A DNA stretch of 64,000 bases, from positions 1,426,001 to 1,490,000 of the forward strand of contig NZ_LIPG01000001.1 in NCBI RefSeq assembly GCF_001905505.1, in the 5' to 3' direction. A program made the translations under genes and the position numbers. Below the pieces are notes generated by a model. The model did not search any database and was not told where the DNA came from. It was given only the letters and a program-made list of their open reading frames with translations. Numbering within the stretch: the first letter of the stretch is position 1; every line of letters begins with the position of its first letter. The DNA is from Streptomyces sp. CB02058 (GTDB lineage: Bacteria > Actinomycetota > Actinomycetes > Streptomycetales > Streptomycetaceae). Of the stretch, positions 57,035 to 64,000 are shown one piece after another.

Positions 57035-57871
57035 ATGCCCCAGCACACCTCCGGGTCTGACCGCGCGGCAGCACCACCGGCTGCGCGTGGCACTGTGCGC
57101 CCTCCCGCCCCCTCCTCGCTCGACGAGTTGTGGCGTTCGTACAAGACCACCGGCGACGAGCGGCTGCGGGAGCAGCTGATCCTCCACTACTCGCCCCTCG
57201 TGAAGTACGTCGCCGGCCGGGTCAGCGTGGGGCTGCCGTCCAATGTGGAGCAGGCGGACTTCGTGTCCTCCGGAGTCTTCGGGCTGATCGACGCCATCGA
57301 GAAGTTCGACATCGAACGCGCCATCAAGTTCGAGACCTACGCGATCACCAGGATCCGCGGCGCGATGATCGACGAACTCCGGGCCCTGGACTGGATTCCC
57401 AGGTCCGTGCGGCAGAAGGCGCGCAACGTCGAGCGCGCCTACGCCACGCTGGAGGCCCAGCTGCGGCGTACGCCCTCGGAGGCCGAGGTCGCGGCGGAGA
57501 TGGGCATCGCCCTGGAGGAACTGCACTCCGTTTTCAGCCAGTTGTCGCTCGCCAACGTGGTGGCGCTGGAGGAGCTGCTGCATGTGGGCGGTGAGGGCGG
57601 CGACCGGCTGAGCCTGATGGACACGCTGGAGGACACCGCCGCAGACAACCCGGTCGAGGTCGCCGAGGACCGCGAGCTCAGACGGTTGCTGGCCCGCGCC
57701 ATCAACACGCTCCCCGAACGGGAGAAGACGGTGGTCACCCTCTACTACTACGAGGGCCTCACCCTCGCCGAGATCGGCAACGTCCTCGGCGTCACCGAGA
57801 GCCGGGTCAGCCAGATCCACACCAAGTCGGTGCTCCAGCTGCGCGCCAAACTGGCCGACGCCGGACGCTGA
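57035..57871 (+). CDS. whiG: Sigma factor WhiG (sporulation)
   Basis: 278 residues. FliA/WhiG-type sigma factor: region 2 ([60 protein letters not shown]), region 3, and region 4 ([35 protein letters not shown]). WhiG drives the aerial-hypha-to-spore switch, transcribing whiH and whiI, and is held by an anti-sigma factor. The ATG at 57035 matches the known start; 250 nt separate it from dprA. Confidence 0.97.
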   Translation: MPQHTSGSDRAAAPPAARGTVRPPAPSSLDELWRSYKTTGDERLREQLILHYSPLVKYVAGRVSVGLPSNVEQADFVSSGVFGLIDAIEKFDIERAIKFETYAITRIRGAMIDELRALDWIPRSVRQKARNVERAYATLEAQLRRTPSEAEVAAEMGIALEELHSVFSQLSLANVVALEELLHVGGEGGDRLSLMDTLEDTAADNPVEVAEDRELRRLLARAINTLPEREKTVVTLYYYEGLTLAEIGNVLGVTESRVSQIHTKSVLQLRAKLADAGR

Positions 57872-57944
57872 GCCGGGGCGGCTTCGGCCATCCGGTCCCG
57901 GACGCGCACCTTCCTTCGATCCCGTGCCGCCGTAGAGTGGTGGG

Positions 57945-58526
57945 GTGCCCAGGATTCGAGCGGCCTCCGTGGCCGAGCACCGGACCATGCAGCGCGGCGC
58001 CCTCCTGGACGCCGCGCGCTCCCTGCTGTCCGAGGGCGGTACGGAAGCGCTGACCTTCCCCGCCCTCGCCGAGCGCACCGGCCTCGCCAGGTCCTCCGTC
58101 TACGAGTACTTCCGCTCCCGCGCCGCCGTGGTCGAGGAGCTCTGCGCCGTCGACTTCCCCGTCTGGGCCGCCGAGGTCGAGAACGCCATGGAGCGCGCCT
58201 CCACCCCCGAGGCCAAGATCGAGGCCTACGTACGACGGCAGCTCGACCTGGTCGGGGACCGGCGGCATCGCGCGGTCGTGGCCATCTCCGCGAGCGAGCT
58301 GGACGCGGGCGCGCGGGAGAAGATCCGTGCCGCGCACGGCGGCCTGATCGCCATGATCGTCGAGGCGCTCGCCGACCTGGGCCACAGCGAGCCCAGGCTT
58401 GCGGCCATGCTCCTGCAGGGCTCCGTGGACGCCGCCGTGCGCAGGATCGAGCTGGGAGCGGCCGAGGAGCCCGGCATCGTGGCCGACACCGCCGTGGCCA
58501 TGGTCCTGCGCGGCGTCAGGGGCTGA
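57945..58526 (+). CDS. TetR-family transcriptional regulator
   Basis: 193 residues. N-terminal HTH: LLDAARSLLSEGGTEALTFPALAERTGLARSSVYEYFRSRAA condensed here as the TALTFPALAERTGL and RSSVYEYF helices. The ligand-binding half is helical with no recognisable specificity. GTG 57945. Its last 301 nt are overlapped on the opposite strand by the M23 peptidase frame. Confidence 0.9.
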   Translation: MPRIRAASVAEHRTMQRGALLDAARSLLSEGGTEALTFPALAERTGLARSSVYEYFRSRAAVVEELCAVDFPVWAAEVENAMERASTPEAKIEAYVRRQLDLVGDRRHRAVVAISASELDAGAREKIRAAHGGLIAMIVEALADLGHSEPRLAAMLLQGSVDAAVRRIELGAAEEPGIVADTAVAMVLRGVRG

Positions 58527-59083
58527 GCGGACCGGCGCCCCTCCTCCGGCAGCGGCACGCCGAGCACCGGCAGCAGCCGGGAGGGGCCCCGCCGCAGCAG
58601 TGACGGGGGAAGCAGCGACAGCGGGTCCAGATAGACGTCGCCGCGCCGCAGCCCCCAGTGCAGACAGCCGGATGCGCAGTGGGAGGGCTCCGGTCCGACC
58701 GCGCCCACCACCTGCCCCGCGCTCACCTCGTCGCCCAGGGCGACCCGCGCCCGCACCGGCTCGTACGTGAACCGGAGCGGTGGCTCCCCGCTCCGGGCCA
58801 CATCGACGGAGACCACCCCGCGCCCCGCCACCGGCCCCGCGAAGGCGACCCGGCCGCCAGCGGCCGCCAGGACCGGGGTGCCCGGCGGGGCGGCGAGATC
58901 GACCCCCCGGTGACCGGGCCCGTAGGGACCGGCGGGCGGCTCCCAACCGCGTACGACCACGGGCCGGCCGGCGAGCGGCCAGACCCGGTCACCTCCCGTC
59001 GGCGGAGGAACGTCCGGGGGAGCGGCCCAGGCGGCGGACCCGCCGAGCAGCACCGCGAGCAGCACGGCCGTGACCAGCGCCAT
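58226..59083 (-). CDS. M23-family metallopeptidase-like secreted protein
   Basis: 285 residues from the ATG at 59083. Signal peptide LMALVTAVLLAVLLGGSAAW then a short linker and a LytM-like domain: GHRGVDLAAPPGTPVLAAAG carries the H-x3-D zinc motif and CLHWGLRRGDVYLDPL the C-terminal active-site segment. Expected to be a peptidoglycan hydrolase. The last 100 codons read antisense through the TetR gene, so the natural end may be shorter or the genes truly overlap. The frame is also open upstream to 59362 with an R/P-rich stretch; start uncertain. Confidence 0.7.
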   Translation of the reverse strand: MALVTAVLLAVLLGGSAAWAAPPDVPPPTGGDRVWPLAGRPVVVRGWEPPAGPYGPGHRGVDLAAPPGTPVLAAAGGRVAFAGPVAGRGVVSVDVARSGEPPLRFTYEPVRARVALGDEVSAGQVVGAVGPEPSHCASGCLHWGLRRGDVYLDPLSLLPPSLLRRGPSRLLPVLGVPLPEEGRRSAQPLTPRRTMATAVSATMPGSSAAPSSILRTAASTEPCRSMAASLGSLWPRSASASTIMAIRPPCAARIFSRAPASSSLAEMATTARCRRSPTRSSCRRT

Positions 59084-59640
59084 GAGCGTTACGGCAGCCG
59101 GATCCCCGGCCCGGGGCGTACCGGAAGGCGCTGCGGGCAGTCCGGCCCTGCGGCGCCCTGCGGGCAGCGCGCCGCAGGGCCGGGGCAGAGGCCGCGCCCC
59201 GGCATGGCGCGCGGCCGGCGGCCGTGGCAGGGGGCGACGCGAGGGCCGGGCCGGGCGCCGGAGCAGCGGTCGGGGCGAGGGCAGGGCCAGGGGCCGGGCC
59301 GGCTGTCGTGGCAGAGCCCGGAACAAGGGCCCGGCCAGGGACTTTCCATGGGTGAGGGGCATGACCGCACGATGCCCCGGCCGCCCGTCCCGCGGGGATC
59401 ATGGCCCGGATCTGTGGACAGCCGGCCGCTTGTGGACATCGCCGTCACCCGGCACCCGGCGGGTCCCGTACACTTCTTCTGGCGATCCGGGTCACCGGGT
59501 CGACTTCGCACGCCCCTCCACCTCTCCTCTCTGCGGACGGTGGCCGCGCCTCTCGGTCCCTCGTGGCACGGCGCGTCGGGGCGTCAGGCGCGACAGCAAT
59601 CCTGCGGTCGCGACAACCGAGCACCTCAAGGAGTACGGCC
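59084..59640. other. Region between the M23 peptidase and rpsB
   Basis: 557 nt. The part to 59362 is open on the minus strand as a possible R/P-rich N-terminal extension of the peptidase. It is made of GGGCCGGGC-like low-complexity DNA. The remaining 280 nt should contain the rpsB promoter; I see TACACT at 59469-59474 as a possible -10 but no matching -35. Confidence 0.45.
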
Positions 59641-60549
59641 ATGGCCGTCGTCACGATGCGGGAGCTGCTGGAAAGCGGCGTCCACTTCGGTCACCAGACC
59701 CGTCGCTGGAACCCGAAGATGAAGCGCTTCATCTTCACCGAGCGCAACGGCATCTACATCATCGACCTGCTCCAGTCGCTGTCGTACATCGACCGCGCCT
59801 ACGAGTTCGTCAAGGAGACCGTCGCCCACGGCGGCTCCATCATGTTCGTGGGTACGAAGAAGCAGGCCCAGGAGGCCATCGCCGAGCAGGCGACGCGCGT
59901 CGGCATGCCGTACGTCAACCAGCGTTGGCTCGGTGGCATGCTCACCAACTTCTCCACCGTCTACAAGCGCCTTCAGCGTCTGAAGGAGCTCGAGCTCATC
60001 GACTTCGAGGACGTGGCCGCCTCCGGCCTCACCAAGAAGGAGCTCCTGGTCCTCTCCCGCGAGAAGGCCAAGCTGGAGAAGACCCTCGGTGGTATCCGCG
60101 AGATGCAGAAGGTGCCGAGCGCCGTCTGGATCGTCGACACCAAGAAGGAGCACATCGCCGTCGGTGAGGCGCGCAAGCTCCACATCCCGGTCGTCGCGAT
60201 CCTCGACACCAACTGCGACCCCGACGAGGTCGACTACAAGATCCCGGGCAACGACGACGCGATCCGCTCCGTCACCCTGCTCACCCGCGTGATCGCCGAC
60301 GCCGTCGCCGAGGGCCTCATCGCCCGCTCCGGTGCCGCCACCGGTGACTCGAAGCCGGGCGAGAAGGCCGCCGGCGAGCCCCTTGCCGAGTGGGAGCGCG
60401 ACCTGCTCGCGGGCGAGAAGAAGGACGACGCCGAGGTTCAGTCCTCCGCCGAGACCGAGAAGGCCGCCGACGCCGAGCCGGCCGCCGCCGCTGCCGAGCA
60501 GGCCGAGACCCCCGCCGCCGAGGCCCCGGCCACGGACGAGCAGGCCTGA
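59641..60549 (+). CDS. rpsB: 30S ribosomal protein S2
   Basis: 302 residues. [37 protein letters not shown] and the [10 protein letters not shown] motif are diagnostic of S2. The C-terminal 60 residues are an acidic alanine-rich tail, as in other actinobacteria. First gene of the rpsB-tsf-pyrH-frr-cdsA block. A hairpin lies between it and tsf. Confidence 0.98.
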   Translation: MAVVTMRELLESGVHFGHQTRRWNPKMKRFIFTERNGIYIIDLLQSLSYIDRAYEFVKETVAHGGSIMFVGTKKQAQEAIAEQATRVGMPYVNQRWLGGMLTNFSTVYKRLQRLKELELIDFEDVAASGLTKKELLVLSREKAKLEKTLGGIREMQKVPSAVWIVDTKKEHIAVGEARKLHIPVVAILDTNCDPDEVDYKIPGNDDAIRSVTLLTRVIADAVAEGLIARSGAATGDSKPGEKAAGEPLAEWERDLLAGEKKDDAEVQSSAETEKAADAEPAAAAAEQAETPAAEAPATDEQA

Positions 60550-60572
60550 CACCCGTCAGTCACGGCTGAATG

Positions 60573-60609
60573 ACGGCGGGGGCCGGTGCACTGGCACCGC
60601 CCCCGCCGT
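60573..60609 (+). terminator. Hairpin between rpsB and tsf
   Basis: A 16-pair stem with one bulged C (60573-60589 with 60594-60609) 24 nt after rpsB. Probably a partial terminator that sets the S2 to EF-Ts ratio. Confidence 0.65.
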
Positions 60610-60650
60610 TCACCCGTAGATCTTTCAGACTTCGAGAGAGAAACAGACTC

Positions 60651-61487
60651 ATGGCGAACTACACCGCCGCTGACGTCAAGAAGCTCCGCGAGCTCACCGG
60701 CGCCGGCATGATGGACTGCAAGAAGGCCCTCGACGAGGCCGACGGCAACGTCGACGGCGCTGTCGAGGCGCTCCGTATCAAGGGCCAGAAGGGCGTCGCC
60801 AAGCGCGAGGGCCGTTCTGCCGAGAACGGTGCCGTCGTCTCCCTCGTCGCCGAGGACAAGACCTCCGGCGTCCTGGTCGAGCTGAAGTGCGAGACGGACT
60901 TCGTCGCCAAGGGTGACAAGTTCCAGGCCGTCGCCAACACGCTCGCCGCGCACGTCGCCGCGACCTCCCCGGCCGACATCGAGGCGCTCCTCGCGTCCGA
61001 GATCGAGCCCGGCAAGACCGTCCAGGCGTACGTGGACGAGGCCAACGCCAACCTCGGCGAGAAGATCGTCCTGGACCGCTTCGCGCAGTTCCAGGGCGCT
61101 TACGTCTCCGTGTACATGCACCGCACCATGCCGGACCTGCCCCCGCAGATCGGTGTCATGGTCGAGCTGGACAAGGCCGACGCCGACCTGGCCAAGGGCC
61201 TCGCGCAGCACATCGCCGCCTTCGCGCCGAAGTACCTGTCCCGCGAGGACGTCCCGGCCGAGGTCGTCGAGGCCGAGCGTCGCGTCGCCGAGGAGACCAC
61301 GCGCGCCGAGGGCAAGCCCGAGGCCGCGCTCCCGAAGATCGTCGAGGGTCGCGTCAACGGCTTCTTCAAGGAGGCCACCCTCCTCGGTCAGCCGTACGCG
61401 CTCGACAACAAGAAGTCCGTTCAGAAGGTCCTGGACGAGGCCGGTGTCACCCTGAAGCGCTTCACGCGTATCAAGGTCGGCATCTGA
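60651..61487 (+). CDS. tsf: Elongation factor Ts
   Basis: 278 residues. N-terminal UBA-like domain with KKLRELTGAGMMDCKKALDE, core domain with LKCETDFVAKGDKF, and the TLLGQPYALDNKKSVQKVL C-terminal segment. Recycles EF-Tu-GDP. ATG 60651 after GAGAGAG. Confidence 0.98.
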   Translation: MANYTAADVKKLRELTGAGMMDCKKALDEADGNVDGAVEALRIKGQKGVAKREGRSAENGAVVSLVAEDKTSGVLVELKCETDFVAKGDKFQAVANTLAAHVAATSPADIEALLASEIEPGKTVQAYVDEANANLGEKIVLDRFAQFQGAYVSVYMHRTMPDLPPQIGVMVELDKADADLAKGLAQHIAAFAPKYLSREDVPAEVVEAERRVAEETTRAEGKPEAALPKIVEGRVNGFFKEATLLGQPYALDNKKSVQKVLDEAGVTLKRFTRIKVGI

Positions 61488-61572
61488 GTCCGTCCGCGAA
61501 CAACGGTGGACCCCGATAGGGTCTGGTGCAGTCGTCGGCCGCACCCAGCCGGACGACCGCAGATCTGACGAG

Positions 61573-61620
61573 GAGGCCATTGCCGCTGAGGGACGACAGA
61601 CCCACCGGCAATGGCCTTCT
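61573..61620 (+). terminator. Hairpin in the tsf-pyrH gap
   Basis: AGGCCATTGCCG (61574-61585) pairs with CGGCAATGGCCT (61606-61617) across a 20-nt loop and is followed by TCTTC. It lies 29 nt ahead of pyrH and may be a terminator or pyrH leader attenuator. Confidence 0.6.
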
Positions 61621-61645
61621 TCGTATGTGCACGAGGAGAATCTCC

Positions 61646-62422
61646 ATGAACAAGGGCGCGGACGCCACACACGGTGACCACAAGCGCGACGACGGCAAGA
61701 TTTCCGGACGCTTCATGCTGAAGCTGTCCGGCGAGGCTTTCGCCGGTGGCGGAGGCCTCGGTGTCGACCCCGACGTCGTGCACGCCATCGCCCGCGAGAT
61801 CGCCGCGGTCGTGCGCGACGGCGCCGAGATCGCGGTCGTGATCGGCGGCGGCAACTTCTTCCGTGGCGCCGAGCTCCAGCAGCGCGGCATGGACCGGGCG
61901 CGGTCCGACTACATGGGCATGCTCGGTACGGTCATGAACTGCCTGGCGCTGCAGGACTTCCTGGAGAAGGAAGGCATCGACTCACGCGTCCAGACCGCCA
62001 TCACCATGGGCCAGGTCGCGGAGCCGTACATCCCGCTCCGCGCCGTACGGCACATGGAGAAGGGGCGTGTCGTGATCTTCGGTGCCGGCATGGGCATGCC
62101 GTACTTCTCCACCGACACGACCGCCGCCCAGCGCGCCCTTGAGATCGACGCACAGGCGCTGCTGATGGGGAAGAACGGGGTGGACGGGGTCTACGACTCC
62201 GACCCCAAGACCAACCCCGACGCGGTGAAGTTCGACGCCCTGGAGTACGGCGAGGTGATCGCCCGAGACCTCAAGGTCGCCGACGCCACCGCCATCACCC
62301 TCTGCCGCGACAACCAGCTCCCGATCCTCGTCTTCGAGCTGACCACGGAGGGCAATATCGCCCGCGCGGTCAAGGGTGAGAAGATCGGCACGCTGGTGAG
62401 CGACGAGAGCACCCGGGCCTGA
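61646..62422 (+). CDS. pyrH: Uridylate kinase
   Basis: 258 residues. Amino-acid-kinase fold: [51 protein letters not shown], and GTGMGMPYF-like [19 protein letters not shown]. Phosphorylates UMP; allosterically controlled by GTP and UTP. A hydrophilic 20-residue extension precedes the fold. ATG 61646 after GAGGAGAA. Confidence 0.97.
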   Translation: MNKGADATHGDHKRDDGKISGRFMLKLSGEAFAGGGGLGVDPDVVHAIAREIAAVVRDGAEIAVVIGGGNFFRGAELQQRGMDRARSDYMGMLGTVMNCLALQDFLEKEGIDSRVQTAITMGQVAEPYIPLRAVRHMEKGRVVIFGAGMGMPYFSTDTTAAQRALEIDAQALLMGKNGVDGVYDSDPKTNPDAVKFDALEYGEVIARDLKVADATAITLCRDNQLPILVFELTTEGNIARAVKGEKIGTLVSDESTRA

Positions 62423-62528
62423 CGGCCCAGAAGATGGACAACGGCCTGCCGGTCGGACACCGTGCAGGTGAGGACGCGACGCAGGATCCGACGATGCCGG
62501 GTCCGCTCAAGACACGCAGGAGCACGTG

Positions 62529-63086
62529 GTGATCGAAGAAATCCTCCTCGAGGCCGAGGAGAAGATGGAGAAGGCCGTCGTGGTCGCGAAAGAAGACTTC
62601 GCCGCGATCCGTACCGGCCGTGCGCACCCGGCGATGTTCAACAAGATCGTCGCCGACTACTACGGCGCGCTGACCCCGATCAACCAGCTGGCCTCGTTCT
62701 CGGTGCCCGAGCCGCGGATGGCCGTGGTGACGCCGTTCGACAAGACCGCGCTGCGCAACATCGAGCAGGCGATCCGTGACTCCGACCTCGGCGTCAACCC
62801 GAGCAACGACGGCAACATCATCCGTGTGACGTTCCCCGAGCTCACCCAGGACCGCCGCAAGGAGTACATCAAGGTCGCCAAGACCAAGGCCGAGGACTCC
62901 AAGATCTCGATCCGCTCCATCCGCCGCAAGGCCAAGGAGTCGCTCGACAAGCTCGTCAAGGACAAGGAGTCCGGCGAGGACGAGGTCCGCCGCGCGGAGA
63001 AGGAGCTCGACGACACCACCGCGAAGTACGTCGCGCAGGTGGACGAGCTGCTCAAGCACAAGGAAGCCGAGCTGCTCGAAGTCTGA
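62529..63086 (+). CDS. frr: Ribosome recycling factor
   Basis: 185 residues from the second of two adjacent GTGs (62526/62529). [39 protein letters not shown], and the C-terminal [14 protein letters not shown] are family hallmarks. Releases ribosomes with EF-G after termination. Stop overlaps cdsA by one base. Confidence 0.97.
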   Translation: MIEEILLEAEEKMEKAVVVAKEDFAAIRTGRAHPAMFNKIVADYYGALTPINQLASFSVPEPRMAVVTPFDKTALRNIEQAIRDSDLGVNPSNDGNIIRVTFPELTQDRRKEYIKVAKTKAEDSKISIRSIRRKAKESLDKLVKDKESGEDEVRRAEKELDDTTAKYVAQVDELLKHKEAELLEV

Positions 63087-64000
63087 TGAACGACTCCACC
63101 TGGGGCGCCCCGCAGGGAGCCGGTTACTGGGGCGCGCCCGAGATGGGGGCCGCTCCGGCGGGTCCTGCATACGATGTGCGCGGCGCCCAGCAGACTCGGC
63201 CCATGCCCATCGTGCCGGACGTTCCCGACGCAGGTAGAGACGCTGACGACCGCGACGACCGGAACCAGGACGCCGTGAGCGTCAGCGGCCCCCTGTTCCG
63301 TGACGAGAAGCCGCAGGAGCCCATGTCCACCCCGCTGCCGACCCCGCCGCCGCCCAAGAAGCGTGCGGGGCGTGACCTGCGTGCCGCCATAGGGGTGGGT
63401 CTCGGTCTCGGCGTCCTCGTCGCCGGCTCGCTCTTCGTCGTGAAGGCGGTCTTCGTCGGTGTGGTGGTCCTGGCGGTGGTCGTCGGGCTCTGGGAGCTCA
63501 CCTCCCGCCTCAAGGAGCGCAAGGGCATCAACGCCCCGCTCGTGCCGCTCGCCGTCGGCGGTGCCGCGATGGTGGTCGCCGGTTACGTACGGGAGGCGGA
63601 GGGCGCCTGGGTCGCCATGGCGCTCACGGCCCTCGCCGTGCTCGTGTGGCGGATGACGGAGCCTCCCGAGGGCTACCTCAAGGACGTCACGGCCGGCGTC
63701 TTCGCCGTGTTCTACGTGCCGTTCCTGGCGACGTTCGTCACCATGATGCTCACCGCGGACGACGGCGCCTGGCGGGTGCTGACGTTCCTGCTGCTGACCG
63801 TGGTCAGCGACACCGGCGCGTACGCCGTCGGCTGGCGCTTCGGCACGCACAAGCTGGCACCGCGCATCAGCCCCGGAAAGACCCGCGAGGGCCTGTTCGG
63901 CGCGGTCGGCTTCGCGATGGTGGCCGGTGCCCTGTGCATGGAGTTCCTGATCGACGGCGGGACCTGGTGGCAGGGACTGCTGATGGGCCTCGCTGTCGCA
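63086..64000 (+). CDS. cdsA: Phosphatidate cytidylyltransferase, 5' part (truncated by window end)
   Basis: 305 codons visible; the frame runs off the right edge without a stop. The first 100 residues are hydrophilic, rich in D, P and Q ([20 protein letters not shown]), ahead of membrane helices. The CdsA signature is VVSDTGAYAVGWRFGTHKL then ISPGKTREGLFGA. Makes CDP-diacylglycerol for phospholipid synthesis. Starts at the frr stop (TGATGA), suggesting coupling. The last signature residues lie beyond the window. Confidence 0.95.
   Translation, partial: MNDSTWGAPQGAGYWGAPEMGAAPAGPAYDVRGAQQTRPMPIVPDVPDAGRDADDRDDRNQDAVSVSGPLFRDEKPQEPMSTPLPTPPPPKKRAGRDLRAAIGVGLGLGVLVAGSLFVVKAVFVGVVVLAVVVGLWELTSRLKERKGINAPLVPLAVGGAAMVVAGYVREAEGAWVAMALTALAVLVWRMTEPPEGYLKDVTAGVFAVFYVPFLATFVTMMLTADDGAWRVLTFLLLTVVSDTGAYAVGWRFGTHKLAPRISPGKTREGLFGAVGFAMVAGALCMEFLIDGGTWWQGLLMGLAVA

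Overview
The window is core chromosome from a Streptomyces or very close relative. The evidence is the very high GC with G/C at almost every third codon position, many GTG starts, the sporulation sigma factor WhiG, the differentiation repressor NsdA, an HU protein with a long lysine/alanine tail (HupS type), four tandem type I signal peptidases, and a gene order (ndgR-leuCD-hup ... rnc-mutM ... smc-ftsY-nsdA-amtB-glnK-glnD-ffh ... rpsP-rimM-trmD-rplS-sipWXYZ ... dprA-whiG-rpsB-tsf-pyrH-frr-cdsA) that I recall from the Streptomyces coelicolor chromosome. No species can be named from the sequence alone.

Layout. 1-2.0 kb: the 3' end of gltX, a HAD phosphatase and five tRNA genes (Gln-Glu-Glu-Gln-Glu). 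2.0-6.1 kb: ndgR divergent from leuCD, a small conserved gene, and hup. 6.1-12.4 kb: cofC, an acyltransferase/gpsA pair for phospholipid synthesis, ddl, a DUF3515 lipoprotein, a one-domain AsnC protein and thiL. 12.4-21.9 kb: rpmB, a DhaL/FakA-like protein, recG, rsmD, coaD, a DivIVA-like coiled-coil protein, a DUF177 protein, rpmF, rnc (absB) and mutM. 21.9-25.6 kb is the most accessory-looking stretch: an HxlR regulator, a secreted PA14/FN3 protein and a secreted CAP-domain protein. 25.7-35.4 kb: acylphosphatase, a small coiled-coil protein, smc, a glucose-permease-like MFS gene, an NCS1 permease and ftsY. 35.4-44.1 kb: a stand-alone primase/polymerase domain, nsdA, the nitrogen genes amtB-glnK-glnD, and ffh. 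44.2-56.8 kb: a methyltransferase, a SprT-like metalloprotein, rpsP-khpA, rimM-trmD, rplS, four signal peptidases, a NUDIX protein, DUF2469, a YraN-like nuclease, comM-like and dprA. 56.8-64 kb: whiG, a TetR regulator, an M23 peptidase, rpsB, tsf, pyrH, frr and the 5' part of cdsA.

Functionally the window groups protein-export parts (ffh, ftsY, four signal peptidases), translation parts (tRNAs, L19, L28, L32, S2, S16, EF-Ts, RRF, RimM, TrmD, RsmD), chromosome structure (HupS, SMC), nitrogen sensing (a GlnR-like box ahead of amtB-glnK-glnD) and developmental control (whiG, nsdA, rnc/absB). Many neighbours overlap by 1-4 nt (rsmD-coaD if the upstream ATG is used, plsC-gpsA, amtB-glnK, rimM-trmD, yraN-comM, comM-dprA, frr-cdsA), which points to translational coupling. 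Strong hairpins separate most transcription units.

I found no mobile element, prophage, CRISPR array or biosynthetic cluster, and nothing I would call a new multi-gene system. The unusual features are within genes: a low-complexity insertion of about 115 residues in the SMC hinge, a repetitive extension at the N terminus of DprA, a 301-nt antisense overlap between an M23 peptidase gene and a TetR gene, and some likely operators.
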